NCBI RefSeq assembly: GCF_914767665.1
Contig: NC_059504.1
Location: 42,997,720 to 43,061,719 of the forward strand
Reading direction: 5' to 3'
Length of the DNA: 64,000 bases
Origin: Harmonia axyridis
Taxonomy: Eukaryota; Arthropoda; Insecta; Coleoptera; Coccinellidae
Positions 44,161 through 55,600 of the stretch are shown piece by piece; the first letter of the stretch is position 1, and each line of letters opens with the position of its first letter. The notes under the pieces are model-generated. The model worked only from the letters and a program-made list of their open reading frames with translations. It searched no databases and was not told the origin of the DNA. The translations under genes were made by a program, and so were the position numbers.

Positions 44161-45511
44161 AAAAGGAATGGTACTTTAACTGTAGTCGTGGCTGCCGTTT
44201 GGTAGATTTCATTTACCATCGTTAATGACATACCTATCTTCTTCTTCGTAATGAAAAATAACCTTCTTCTATCTACTTCAACACGTAAAATGATGAATCC
44301 ACAAAAAAATTGAATTTTATATTTGGTTAAAAATTTTTTAATGAAAAATTTTCTATTGTATTCTTGTTTCACCAAACATTTTCAACTAGACAGTTTATTG
44401 ATTGAAAAATTCCGTATACATTGCATAAAGTCAATTCACCTATCATCCTACCTACCTACTTATGTTAATTATCACTTGAATCCATCCCTGGTAACTGAGT
44501 TCTATGAATGTCAGAACTTCACTCCAAAATAGCAATGGTTATCGTTAACCCTTGTATGTGTGAGATTCCTTATTGGGTATAATTAACTTAGCTTAGATTC
44601 CTTTAAAATTCTAAGAAATTAGAGTAGGTACTCTGCTTTGAAACGGAAATATATAATTATATTTTTTCTCAAGCCTGGATCTCCTGGTGACTTATAGTTC
44701 ATTCATTTCGTAATATGGCCAAAAGATGGCTTACTAGCTATTTCCATACAACATTCTCCGTTTTTTTTTGCTTTTTGATATAAAATGGAATGCTAATAAG
44801 AAACAAAAAATGATACTAAATCAATGGTGAAATACTATACCTGCCCATTAAATTAAAGCAGTTTATACATTATTAGGAAAATATGTCAATAGAGTAATAC
44901 ATTTAATATTAATCAGCAAGGTAGTTAGTTAGATATTCTTCAATTAAAACCTAAAGATTCAACTTTTTACATAACTGATAAACTGAAAGGTAATAAACCA
45001 TAGTAATATCCCAATTATACATGGAGATTCCGAGGGAGATTCATATCTCGATAGTCATGAGATCTGAAGAGTTTTACTCGTTCAATATTCATGGGTATTT
45101 TTCGGTTTATTTAGGTATCTGCACTGAATTAATCATTAGAGATAGTTGATATCTGAATGTAGGTAACTATAAAAACAACATCAAATTGTATCTGGATGTA
45201 TATCTCCTCGTGGAATCTTCCAAATAATAAATTATAACACGTTCAGCTTTTTAAAATTCCGGTATTACTTTGACCTGAAATATTTTATTTGTTGCACCAC
45301 ATTGCTACAAATCGATAATCAGAATTTTTATAAATATGTGTAGTGTGAATATTGAATATGGAATGTCGAATTTTATACTTTTTATATTATGACAGCATAT
45401 GATCAGTTGACATGAATTTTAATGTTCAATGTGGTAATGAAGAATTTACACTTTGCTAAAAGTAACAGTACATAAATAGTACCAAAGAAATTGTGAAACC
45501 TAAGTTTCATA
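44161..45511. other. No gene recognised
   Basis: AT-rich, no recognisable coding frame, terminus or paired repeat. Confidence 0.4.
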
Positions 45512-45850
45512 AAATTTGTATGAAAAAACCAGAAGGTCGCAAAGCAATAGCTTCAGACGTTCTGGAGTTATGGCCGTAAGATATTGTTCAACTGATGCAC
45601 TGAAAAACCAAATTGTGTCTTTTTTCGGCCATAACTTCAGAACGCCTGAAGCTATCGCATTGCGACCTTCTGGTTTTTTCATACAAATTTGATGGTATTT
45701 CTGTTTCTGTCAGAACCTAAAGACACAATCTAGTTTTTCAGTGCATCAGTTGAAGAATATCTTCTTTCGGCCATAACTCCAGAACGCCTGAAACTATCGA
45801 TTTGCGACCTTCAGGTTTTTGCATGCAAATTTAATGGAACTTCTGTTTCT
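45512..45850. repeat. 142-bp satellite-like unit with one inverted copy
   Basis: A 65-bp segment starting CGGCCATAACTTCAGAACGC occurs at 45626-45690, again in direct orientation at 45768-45832 (period 142), and in inverted orientation at 45512-45576. The inverted pair is colinear without indels and differs at 4 of 65 positions. The linker (CAGTGCATCAGTTGAAGAATATC) is likewise present in both orientations (about 45580-45617 and 45720-45763). It resembles a short satellite array with a flipped monomer. No coding potential. Confidence 0.8.
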
Positions 45851-46479
45851 ATTAAGAAAATCCTATCATTACATTTTAAATTTCGGAGTAAACAAAACAA
45901 TGAATTCTGACTTAGCGTCCTCTATCGAAAGCAGCAAAAACAAATTTATCATGAGTAATTTTTTTCTCAATCAACAAGATGTTGTCCCTCAAACGAGATA
46001 TAATTTGCTCAAGAATGTTGAGCCAAACTGAAGTTACAGACATTTCAATCAGTCAGATTTCTCCCTTTCCCCACCCTTATAAGATATCGTAAAATCGAAA
46101 ATGATAATTCAAAAATATAAAGAATTTTCCACGGATTACAGTAATGATATTGTTTCTTCAACTTTATATGAAACATTTTCGAGTAAAATTCATTTTTCTA
46201 CTCAACGATAGCTAGACCTAGCGGTAGAGGTATGAACTTCAAAGTAATCTCCAGTGTGTTTTCTTGTACACTTTAGTGATAAAATTTTTTACCGCAAGTC
46301 TTTACGATGAGTGTATCCTGAGATATAGCCGCTTACCTCGCTTATTTGCCCAACCTGTACATTGAACATATGATCAATTCTCTTGTGAATAACGAAAAGT
46401 TATTCATTATTTTTTTTTTCATTCCTAAATTGCGAAATATTGTAATTCTACAATGTAACTTATTGTTTGATTGTATGAT
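45851..46479. other. No gene recognised
   Basis: AT-rich; a 70-codon frame at 45819-46031 begins inside the satellite-like repeat and is not considered real. Confidence 0.4.
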
Positions 46480-46715
46480 GTGAAACCCCATAAAAATCGG
46501 TTGATGTAAGAGGAAAAATCCATCATTTCTTTTTGAACTTAGCAGTTACGTGGTGTTATTCCTTCTTGAAAGGGAACATAATTTACCACCAACTGAGCAG
46601 TCACGTGGTGGTATTATCTCTCAAGAGGGAACACCATCACGTGGCTGCTCAGTTCTAAACTAAATTATAGATATTTCTTCTTACAGATCACCGATTTTCA
46701 TGGGGTTTTCACATA
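46480..46715. mobile_element. Inverted-repeat element with CACGTGG core
   Basis: TGTGAAACCCCATAAAAATCGGT at the left pairs with ACCGATTTTCATGGGGTTTTCACA at the right. Inside, AACTGAGCAGTCACGTGGTG (46581-46600) pairs with CACCATCACGTGGCTGCTCA.. (to about 46655). The whole can fold into one long interrupted hairpin. No coding content. It shares boundary motifs with 5040-5540. Confidence 0.65.
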
Positions 46716-47090
46716 ATTTCCTTAAACAATAATCAACATGGAAGAAAGTAAATATTTTCAATTAACGAATAAAAAAAAATTGGTTTTTCGCAAAAAAATT
46801 GATAATATGTAATTCGTACAAAACACTGACATATTTTGAGAATATTCGTGAAGAAAACCTACCAAAATTCAATACAAAAGAGGTAAAATATAATTTCGTG
46901 AAATTCATCGCACAGTGCTGCCCTCTTCTTGCTTCGAAAAAAGAAAGGAAATGAAGAGAAAGTACAACCTCGTACACTGTACAAAGTTTGGTCAACGCAG
47001 GAGCGCCAGAGGGGAAATGAATTGGTATTAAAGTTTGACTGATACGCGAAAAACCATGTGGTGTTAGTGCCTCTAAACGAAAAGTAATTG
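46700..47090. repeat. 'CACGTGG' modular repeat, copy 2 (inverted relative to copy 1)
   Basis: Shares with 5040-5450, in the opposite orientation, the ATTCGTGAAGAAAACCTAC block, the TCGTACACTGTACAAAGTTTGGTC block and the terminal CCATGTGGTGTTAGTGCCTC boundary. The ORFs in it are antisense or chance frames. Confidence 0.55.
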
Positions 47091-48039
47091 TAGACAAGTA
47101 GTAACAACGGACTGACGGAAATCTAAGTTGAGATTACCAATGGTGCTTCATGAAAAAATCTGAATTTACCGTGAAAAAATCCAGTTGATTTTGAAAAATC
47201 AAGTGAAAATTCATGGTCGTATTGATTTATTATACCTCGTCAATAAGTACCTATATCATATTTAACTGACGAAAACATTCAAGTAAACAGAAGACAAAAA
47301 AAGAGATGAATATTCCATTTCTCGACAAATCCTGATAAAAAGGGGACCAAACTGAGAATTCCATACTTCCCTAGTTTCGTTAACTAGTAGAATCAAACTA
47401 TTTTATCATTCAGTTACATAAAATAATTATTTTATTAGGTACAAGATAAGGGGATTCGGAAAATGCGCAAGAACTAGATCATTCCACTCGATAATACCAA
47501 TTTCCAAATGAAACTTACGTGCTCCTAAAACCACAGAGATTAAAAAATTAACCAGCGTCATTTTTATCTGCATTTCGGCTATGTGTCGTATGTAACTTCC
47601 TCTGTACACTTGGCATTGAATACCGCAATGGATTGAATTCGAAGAAATCAACAATGAAGTCATTTAAAAAGCCAATTTGGAGTCCAATTTCTTAATTAAA
47701 TCGGTTACGGGTCGACGAAGACTTGCCGTTGGCTGGTGAGTTTTTGATTCACGTTGTTTAGTTTGTGTTAAATCTGTTAAGAAATACATTCATATCTTAT
47801 GTATCGGGCGTCCCAAATTCGTTGTCTAGTGAGGGGATCTCAGAATCTCTTTTCGGGCTTGATTTTCCAGAGAATTGATATGGTTCATCTGTGAAATAAA
47901 AAGTAGTCATAACAACAAAAAAGTGATATTATTTTTCAATGAAATTTGTATGGTTTACTTTGAAAAAAAAAAACGAGTTTGAATCAGAACTGATATCAAT
48001 AAAAAACAAATGATGATACCAATGAATTATACTGAATAT
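47091..48039. other. No gene recognised
   Basis: No recognisable coding frame, terminus or repeat partner. Confidence 0.4.
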
Positions 48040-48044
48040 TCCCC

Positions 48045-48507
48045 TCCTGTCAAAAATTCTATGTGAATGGAGAACAATTATCGAAAATTAGAGCGATAAT
48101 AATTGCATTGTATGGAGCGAAATAGCCCTGCGAATATTTCCTCCTGTCAAAAATTCTATGTATATGGAATGCAATTATCGAAAATTACAGCGATAATTGC
48201 ATTGTAGGAAGCGAAATAGCACTCCGATAATTGTTCTGTTCATAGATGCATAGTTTCTATGAATCTTACACAGTTCGAATCTATGGCAATTCCATTCTAA
48301 ATCAGTTTGACAAGTAATGTAACAGTTTATTCGGGAAATATTCCCCCGAATTACACTCGTGCATCAAAATGACCGGATAATTTCGCGTTCCAGCGTGTTT
48401 TCTTTGAAAACTGCATTCGGTCATTTTCATTTTCATTTCAGTTTTCATGACAACACGCTGTCATGCAAAATTATCGGTAATTTTGATGCACTTGTGCAAT
48501 TACTCAC
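48045..48507. repeat. Repeat S, copy 2, with internal tandem duplication
   Basis: Same family as 17683-18029. Here the first ~95 bp (CCTCCTGTCAAAAATTCTATGT..GCGAAATAGC) is present twice in tandem (from 48047 and from 48141). The segment between the inverted words TGTTTTCTTTGAAAACTG and CAGTTTTCATGACAACA is longer than in copy 1. Confidence 0.7.
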
Positions 48508-48900
48508 GGAAAAAGTGCCTCTAGAATGTTTTCTTTCTCATGTTCATAGCATCAATAATGAAGAAGTTTCGAGAAATTTTCATTTCACGCCATTTTCCAA
48601 TTTTCCCTAATACCTAGCATGAAAACAGATGAATTTATAAGGTTGCGGTTTTCACCAACTCAATTCTCTCAAAAATAGAGCCCTGAACTATGCCATTAAT
48701 TTTTTTCTAGCTCAAAGAGGTTCTTAGAAATCCTCTTAGACACTAGACAACGAATTTGGGAAATCCGATACAGGGTGTTTCACAAATAACTGCACAGTCT
48801 CCCAGTGTAGATCCAAATTATTCTGGGCAGTCTAAAACAGTAGGTATTCGAAATAATATGTCCTAAATATATTCATTCCAATTTCAATTGGCATAACTCT

Positions 48901-48935
<35 letters not shown>

Positions 48936-48940
48936 GTTTA
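48901..48940. repeat. (AAT)n microsatellite
   Basis: About eleven AAT/TAA units followed by AAAGTTTATTGATCC. On the minus strand the order (TCAATAAACTTT then ATT repeats) is that of a LINE/SINE 3' tail; 48940-49300 could be the attached retroposon, but no coding part was recognised. Confidence 0.7.
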
Positions 48941-49876
48941 TTGATCCTTTGTGACTGTTACAGTATAGGACAGGTCATAATTAATACAATTTCTAATACA
49001 TAGGTATATAACAATTGACTAAAACAATGCCTTGGCACCATCAATGTTTTAATTATTTGAGGTAATTTGAAGTGAAAGCCAAAATTTTGTGTGATCGGTA
49101 AATAAGATGCAGCAAAATATCCGAATTTTTTTCTGAGAAATTCAATTTTAATTCAACAAGGACATTGTTCGAAAACTGAAGACTATTATTTATCATAAAA
49201 TATTGATAGATAAATAAATATACTATTATTTGATCTCTTCTTACAAATACCAAAAGGTGTAGATCGTGAAGTGTGGAAGTTTTGCCAATAGGCAAAGGAT
49301 TTCACTTTTCATAAAATTGACGTTCAGGGTGTTTCAAATGTAACATAAAAAATACTTTTTTCTCAGTCCGAGTTATCATTCCAGATATCGTCAAGTTACT
49401 TATATGGAATATTGGATATTATCCTGAAGTAAATTTCGGAGATTATACACTACCTAATAAGCCTACTTGTTATATTGTCCAACCTGTATATGTTATATTC
49501 ATAGGAACATAGGATATGTATTATTTTGTATCAACACATGTTTATGTTGTGTTGTGAAATAAATTAGTATCAATATCAATTTGAATCTCGTATGGTATAC
49601 CCGAAAATTATCACATTCTATACTCATTTCCTGTAATTCTCATGAAAATCTATAAAGGCGTTCAAGATTCATTCCGAATGCAAGTTCACGATAAAACACA
49701 TAAAACAGCCTGTGTCTTTCGAACGAATATACTCGGGAGATATTTCGAGCACTGTTTCAGACTCCCCAGAATTTCCCGCATAAACAGTGAAAACCTGTTC
49801 AGTTTTTCGTGAAATGCCCTGCATATGAATTTTATTATTATTATTATATCTTCAAACATTGGATTGAGTTATATTC

Positions 49877-50314
49877 ATGAGCTCACACTTGTTATGTAAC
49901 TGCTTCAAGCATATTCTCGATAAAAATCTGGCTCCCAATTTAGTATTTCTGATAATTATTTTTTCAGACCTTCCACAAAAGCACATTGCAAATTTCAAGC
50001 CAAAGCTTTATTATCTATCATTATATCACTGGTTTATTATTCGCAACATATCATATCTTATCACAACTTTTTTCGCTTTGGTGTGCCGCATTCAAAATTA
50101 TTGTTTTGATAACTACTATCTATGCAGGCTTCAAGCAGTGAAATTTGTTTTCGGAAATGCATTCAACGAATATAAACATTTTCAACTACACAATAATATT
50201 TATTTTTGTTTAATACGTGCCTGGAATATTTTTCTCATTTTTTTAACCATTCAGTTAGTTGTTAGTGTAAACAAAATTTTTTTGAAAAATAATAACCCCA
50301 TCAAAAGTTATTGA
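49877..50314 (+). CDS. Unidentified 145-codon hydrophobic open frame
   Basis: The longest open frame outside the BEL element apart from the GC-rich island. The peptide has at least three hydrophobic stretches (near residues 21-31, 52-68 and 115-129) and many aromatic residues. Insect chemoreceptors were considered because of the hydrophobic, Phe/Tyr-rich character, but no TYhhhhhQF-type C-terminus or other signature is present. At this AT content a frame of this length can occur by chance about once in a window of this size. No splice or promoter context supports it. Confidence 0.15.
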   Translation: MSSHLLCNCFKHILDKNLAPNLVFLIIIFSDLPQKHIANFKPKLYYLSLYHWFIIRNISYLITTFFALVCRIQNYCFDNYYLCRLQAVKFVFGNAFNEYKHFQLHNNIYFCLIRAWNIFLIFLTIQLVVSVNKIFLKNNNPIKSY

Positions 50315-50530
50315 TAAGTGCATTCTCAGTATAAAATATCTAAGTGAAGCATCTGACAGGAACAGGCAGCAGCCTAGTGGAAAAATTGTCACCGGTTAAT
50401 TTTCGTATGTTGTAACGGGTGTTTTTTTTCTCGAGGTATATAACTTTAAGTTGGCATAACTGTTCAAGATGGCGACCGATTTAACAGTTGTCAAATGATT
50501 TATTCTCAGTTTGGTTTGGCAATTCATCAT

Positions 50531-51275
50531 GAATAGACTCACGCCTGAACAACGCTTGCAAATAGTGCAATTTTATTTCGAAAATAATGGTTCTGTGCGG
50601 AATACGTATCGCGCCTACGTCCATTTTATTTAGTTTAGCGATGAAGCGCACTTCTGGTTGAATGGCTACGTCAACAAACAAAACTACCGCATTTGGAGTG
50701 AAGCTAATCCTCAAGTGTATGTCGAAACACCGTTACATCCAGAAAAAGTGACTGTTTGGTGCGCTTCATGGGCTGGTGGAATCATTGGTCCGTACTTCTT
50801 CAAAAACGATGATGGCCAGAACGTAACAGTCAATGGTGATCGGTATAGAGCCATGATTACTATAGTAATCATGGCTCTATACCGATCACCATTGACTGTT
50901 ACGTTCTGGCCATCATCGTTTTCGAATAAATTATAACTTTTTCATTCCTGAATTGAACAAGACGGCGCAATATGTCACACAGCTCGTGCCACAATCGATT
51001 TATTGAAAGACACGTTTGGTGACCGCCTAATTTCACGTTTTGGACCTGTGAATTGGCCTCCAAGATCTTGTGATTTAACACCGCTAGACTACTTTCTGTG
51101 GCGCTATGTAAAGTCATTGGTCTATGCGGATAAGCCACAAACCCTCGACCATTTGGAAGACAACATTCGCCGAGTTATTGCCGATATACGGCCACAAATG
51201 TTGGAAAAAATCATCGAAAATTGGACGTCCAGATTGGACTACATCCGAGCCAGCCGTGGCGGTCATATGCCATAA
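50531..51275 (+). pseudogene. Rosa-like (DD41D) transposase, deleted and rearranged, copy C
   Basis: MNRLTPEQRLQIVQFYFENN (first helices) leads into the deletion junction, then FSDEAHFWLNGYVNKQNYRI (first Asp), TVWCASWAGGIIGPYFFKND and a stop created where the palindrome folds the coding strand back on itself. After it, CHTARATIDLLKDTFGDRL, FGPVNWPPRSCDLTPLDYFL (third Asp) and DYIRASRGGHMP at the C-terminus follow in a clean frame (51003-51275). The second catalytic block is partly lost: QQDGA is truncated by the 28-base deletion. The third block and C-terminus are the best preserved of the three copies. Confidence 0.85.
50803..50922. repeat. Perfect 120-bp palindrome inside rosa copy C
   Basis: Bases 50803-50862 and 50863-50922 are exact reverse complements with no spacer (centre GATTACTA|TAGTAATC). 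In copies A and B the corresponding region occurs once in one orientation. It is therefore a local inverted duplication of transposase sequence. Confidence 0.93.
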
Positions 51276-51396
51276 ATCATATTTAAAATGTAATGCCACA
51301 AGATTATCTTGCGGATAAATAAAATTCATGTCAATCGAATAATCCATCGTTGCTTTATTGCAATTTAAAGTTCTATAGCTCTAAAAAAACACCCTT

Positions 51397-52227
51397 TAGA
51401 AAATGGCCTCCTGAACCGGAAATTTTATGGGTCCAACTCAATTATATGACTAGTTTTCGAGATACAGGGAGTCGAAGTTGGAAAATGGTATTTTTTTAAA
51501 ATAATATTTCTCGTAGGAAAACATAAATGAAACAATTTTGCGCGACAAACATTGCTTACCTTGCTTAAGGTAATAATGTTAGACTGGTTTTCGATATAAT
51601 TTATTGTTAGATACGACGTGTGTCAAACATTATTAAAAATGAAATTCGTTCAGTTCAGTAGTTAAAAAAGTCTCCCTGGAATTTTCCAATTTTTCTTTAT
51701 TACTCTGCTTACTAGTCAGTGATGTTGCCAATTTTTTGTAGACAAAAAGTCACCTATTTTCAATTCGGCCCTTATACGTTTCGAAGATCTTCAGCTTGAA
51801 TTTCTCAGCATGCTGTGCGTTATCTTACATTCAATTATCCTACATCTCGAAGGAAAACCAATGTAAAAATAAATTACAAAGTAATCTTGAAATAATTATG
51901 GATTCAATATTTTTGATGATTCATTATTAAAAGTCACTTCAAACAACTTTCAGGTATCCAAGTTCCTAAAAACTTTACTTTACGTTGAAAATTTGTGCAC
52001 TAAAACTGTCTGCGCGAAAATTTGAAGTACAGGTCTCAGTTCAGTTTTTGTGTCGTTTTTGAATATTAAATCAGATTTTCAAAATTCCGATGTACAGGGT
52101 GTTGTTTCGAGGATTCAAACGATTCATAACTTTTTGTTAACCCGGACCTGGATTTTCAAGGCGGTTTTTGCATGATACGTTTGGGCTCTCAATTAGGAAC
52201 ATATTTGCCAAATATGAAGAAAATATA
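51397..52227. other. No gene recognised
   Basis: AT-rich spacer. A single CAGGGTGTTGTTTCGAGG motif at 52094 resembles one end of the TA-flanked families. Confidence 0.4.
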
Positions 52228-52395
52228 CCGGGTGGTTCGTTCGATATGGCCTCAGAAAGAAACAGGCAAAATTCATAGAACACCCTGTATCTCGGCTACG
52301 AAGACAGTAAGACTCAATAAATGGGGTATCTGCAGAACCGCCTTGGTGCCACCTATGCACCTGTGAAGTATTTCCGTTTCCCAATGAAACACCCT
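52228..52395. mobile_element. TA-flanked MITE, copy 2 (168 bp)
   Basis: Begins CCGGGTGGTTCG after TA and ends GAAACACCCTG before TA, matching the 169-bp copy at 19516-19684 in ends, length and the internal CACCCTGTATCTCGG block. The intervening sequence has diverged. Confidence 0.65.
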
Positions 52396-52999
52396 GTATA
52401 ACCCCCTTCTCAATTTCAATTAATCATATAAACAAATCGAATCAAGAAGGTCTTCTGCTAATTACATAATAATCATAATATCCTTGAAACCGAGGTTAAC
52501 CTCAACTACCCTCTCAAGGTCACCAGTATATTTGGTGAAAGCTAGTATTGATATATTTTGTTGTGATGTTCACTCAATTATTAAAACGGAATGATCGATA
52601 TTCTTGAACTCTTCGAAGGTCGTGTGAACTTGATAACCCAACTTATGGCTGAAATTCAACACACAAAAGGTACCCACCCTTGAATTGGACAATAAATGAA
52701 CAATTCTTGGGTTTGACACGATTTTCCTCAATCTCATTCTTGAAATTAGAATCGAAAAACATCATTTAGAGGTTATGGGGACTACTCCTTACTTACTCAA
52801 CTGAAAAATGGCGCCGAATAATATTTATCTGTCAAATAATAAAGCGAATTGTAAGTACTGGAGATATGTTCAAAGCAGGGATGTAGTATTAGCAATTATA
52901 GAAAGAAGATTCATTTTTGAAGCCCCTCACTGATAAACTCAACCCTGACGGTTCTTGTCGAATCATTGTCAAATGTCAAATCGAATTAGAAAAACTACA

Positions 53000-53900
53000 A
53001 TAGAAGCATAATTGGATCTTACCTGTTCGGAAAGCGGGGGAATTGCCGTCCCTGGATTGACACTAATATTATACGATTGGCGAGATGTCATGACCCTTTT
53101 AGATCATGATTGTCCTAGCTCTATGCGGTCATTTCAGCTTATAGGTTATGTCCGGTTCTGTTCGAACCACCCAAAAACCAATATCGGGGATAGATGGACG
53201 GCCACGAGATAAACCGACCTGCATCCATCAATAACATGTCTTTCACTTTTCTTGCAGAACTTAAACGGCACGTATTCGTATCGCGAATGGAGACTACGCT
53301 GTGGAAAAACAAGGGCGAATGACCTACTTTGCACCGCGAATTATTTTTCTAACCTTTACATAACCGGGGTGTGTTTCAAATCGACTAGAACGGGCGAAAC
53401 CGGACATTTAAGTTGTGAAAACCATCGAACTGCGGAAGAAACTAGCCCTCAAACTGAAAAGTCCTGAATTATTTAGAGAGTCACTTCCAGACACCCGAAT
53501 TTACCGAGATTTCTTGCAGGAAACCTGATGGGCGTATGAACTTGCACTACACCATCGGAAATCTTTTACATTCCATGATTTATTCAGATTCGCATATATT
53601 TTTCAATTGAACCGGAAAATTTTGCACTTCACCCACAAGAAACGTCAATCACTACCAGCTGGAAAGTCGTCCGTTTCCGAGGATGCTCGGGAAATTCCGG
53701 GAATGAAGGGCCGCAAGACTGTTCTGACGTCACAGGCGTCTGCTTATCGATTTGGTGGAAAATCTACCGGGCGCCTCGGATTTATTTTCAGTCGTTTGGA
53801 ATACGGAGACGGCCATGGACGATCCTGGGGGGGTGGAAAAGAGTTGGAAAAACATCGACCTTGTTCGCTTGCGGATTTTTTTTTTCGTTTCAGATAAGTG
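53000..53900. other. GC-richer tract, possible exon material, unidentified
   Basis: Less AT-rich than its surroundings. A good acceptor-like TTTCACTTTTCTTGCAG ends at 53256, and the plus frame after it is open for about 70 codons (NLNGTYSYREWRLRCGKTRA...) to a stop at 53467, without a convincing donor. A second open frame covers 53607-53897 (96 codons). I recognise neither. It could be a terminal exon, a non-coding RNA exon or conserved regulatory DNA. Confidence 0.3.
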
Positions 53901-54616
53901 AATTTATTTTCCGAGAATGAATTATTAGGCCTCACTGAAAGGCTTTTTCCGAGAATTATTTATCGGTGACAAAATCTTGCTTTTAGCTTCTTTCTCTTTT
54001 TTGAAACGGATTAAGATCTAGTGTTATTTTCTCGAATTTGCATACTGAGGATTTATCATTTCGTGACGTTCTGACAAGAAATTTATTAGATAGGACGAAA
54101 AGGAGATTTCTTTTTGAACTGGATTTTCTTCAATTTTTTCTCAGAGCGATTCACACATAAAAGTGCACTTTTAAGTACTTTTCCAAATATCCTAACATTA
54201 ATATCTGAAAATGTATATCAATGTCGATAAACAATTCAGGGTAATTCAAAACATAAGGCGTTAAATTATGGGACATAATAACACTAATAAAGCATAAAAG
54301 AAATTCTTATTTGAGTAGCTTCGTTTCCAAGTTATTGGACTTTTAAATTCCAATATTCCACCAATATACTTCCATAAATTACAGTAAGACTAAAAACTAA
54401 AGAGTAAACTGTCACATGGGCAGGATAAAATTGGTTCACCAGCTATTCATATTCTTTTGTAACTAAACTTCCAATTTTTATTCTCGGCGGGAGCTTCTTT
54501 TGAAAAATGGAAACAGCACTGACGAGAAGTGAGGAGCTTTTGAGCGATCGTTCATCCATGCGCAAATTGCGCCCTTAGAAACAACATAATGTTATATTGT
54601 GTATTATAATGATATA

Positions 54617-55120
54617 CATGGTGGTCCGACAAAAAATTAACACCTCGATTTTCCGACTTGAAAATGAAAATGTGGCAAATCACTCGGATCAGTCAATTTC
54701 TGATTCGAGGGGAAACAACTTTGCTCCTTTTTTCATCCCCATAACTTCAACCCTCTAACGGTCGGCACAACCCCTTGATTTTGAATAGGGATAACTAATT
54801 TTGAAGATCGTATTGAGTACTATGTGATCCTGAATTTTTTTTTCAAAATTTCCATCGATAACGAAATGACAGGTGAAATAGTGGAAGAGTACTTAACTAC
54901 TAAATACTTTTGAAATGTGTAGGATACGAAAAATAATCTCGAGATAAATTCCACATTGCCTCTTACACTATTTTCTCTTTTATTTCATTATCCATGGATA
55001 TTTCGGAAGAGAAACTCACTCCATTTAGGGGCTTGCAGTTCGAATCAGAAATTGACAGGTCTGAGCGATTTTCCACATTTTCATTTTGAAAAATCGAGGA
55101 GTTATCGTTGGACCACACTG
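54617..55120. mobile_element. TA-flanked MITE with ~95-bp inverted ends (504 bp)
   Basis: CATGGTGGTCCGACAA after TA (54615-54616) is the inverted relative of TTGGACCACACTG before TA (55121-55122). The similarity extends about 95 bp inward on each side (CTCGATTTT..GAAAATGAAAATGTGG and TCAATTTCTGATTCGA). The centre is non-coding and shared with 3528-3697. Confidence 0.75.
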
Positions 55121-55233
55121 TATATGAGGTCTCCAAGTGTTCAAATAGACCCAAAAATATCGGTAATCATTTGATCATCGTGAAAAGGATGAGAATTGAC
55201 ATTTTGAGTGAAACCTTGTGCATTTTCAAAGAA

Positions 55234-55600
55234 TTACGGGCCAATCACTCCACCTGACCAAATTACACAAATTTTGCTCATTTGTTCGATGCGATCTAAA
55301 CGTTGTTGTTTAAACAACCAATCAGTGTAATATCTACGCATTTCATAGTCAGCTGAAATGTGGGAAATTAACCCCATAAAGATGGAGATGCAAATCCAGA
55401 TGCAAAATACGCAATAACGTGCCGTGAGATAGCCCTGAATGTTGTGCGCGTCGAGGAATAGATGAATTTGGATCTGCTTCAACACTCTCACTAATAGCAG
55501 CAATATTTTCGGTCAATCGTTCATTTCGATGATGTATGGGCCTTAAGACATCAGTAACAGAACCAGTGGCTTCGAATCTTTTCACTGTCTTACCAGTTGC
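55234..55600 (-). pseudogene. Tc1/mariner transposase relic, N-terminal half fused to a later block
   Basis: From the right, minus strand: VKRFEATGSVTDVLRPIHHR and ENIAAISESVEADPNSSIPR with AQHSGLSHGTLLRILHLDLH form the paired helix-turn-helix DNA-binding region. A frame change gives MRRYYTDWLFKQQRLDRIEQ, and the sequence jumps directly to VIWSGGVIGP, a block normally found about 60 residues later, beyond the first catalytic Asp. The first Asp block is therefore deleted. The N-terminal half is the best-preserved DNA-binding domain among the mariner relics in the window. Confidence 0.7.

Larger units (their letters stand above)
50415..51396 (+). mobile_element. Tc1/mariner DD41D (rosa-like) element, copy C, defective
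   Basis: 982 bp, flanked by TA (50413-50414, 51397-51398). Ends ACGGGTGTTTTTTTTCTCGAG and, inverted, AAGGGTGTTTTTTTAGAGC. Opposite in orientation to copies A and B. Same internal deletion junction as B. It additionally carries a perfect 120-bp palindrome (50803-50922) and a 28-base loss just after it, between GAAC and AAGACGGCG. Confidence 0.9.

Noticed and set aside
49877..50314. Chemoreceptor gene
   Set aside because: Hydrophobic and aromatic-rich, but lacks a C-terminal receptor signature, has only about three possible membrane segments, and the frame length is near the chance limit for this base composition.
50481..50714. Antisense frame with LFVDV..IQPEVRFIAK, also present opposite copies A and B (9193-9429, 42323-42601)
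   Set aside because: It is the reverse strand of the transposase FSDEAHFWLNGYVN block and appears only because that coding sequence is conserved among the copies.
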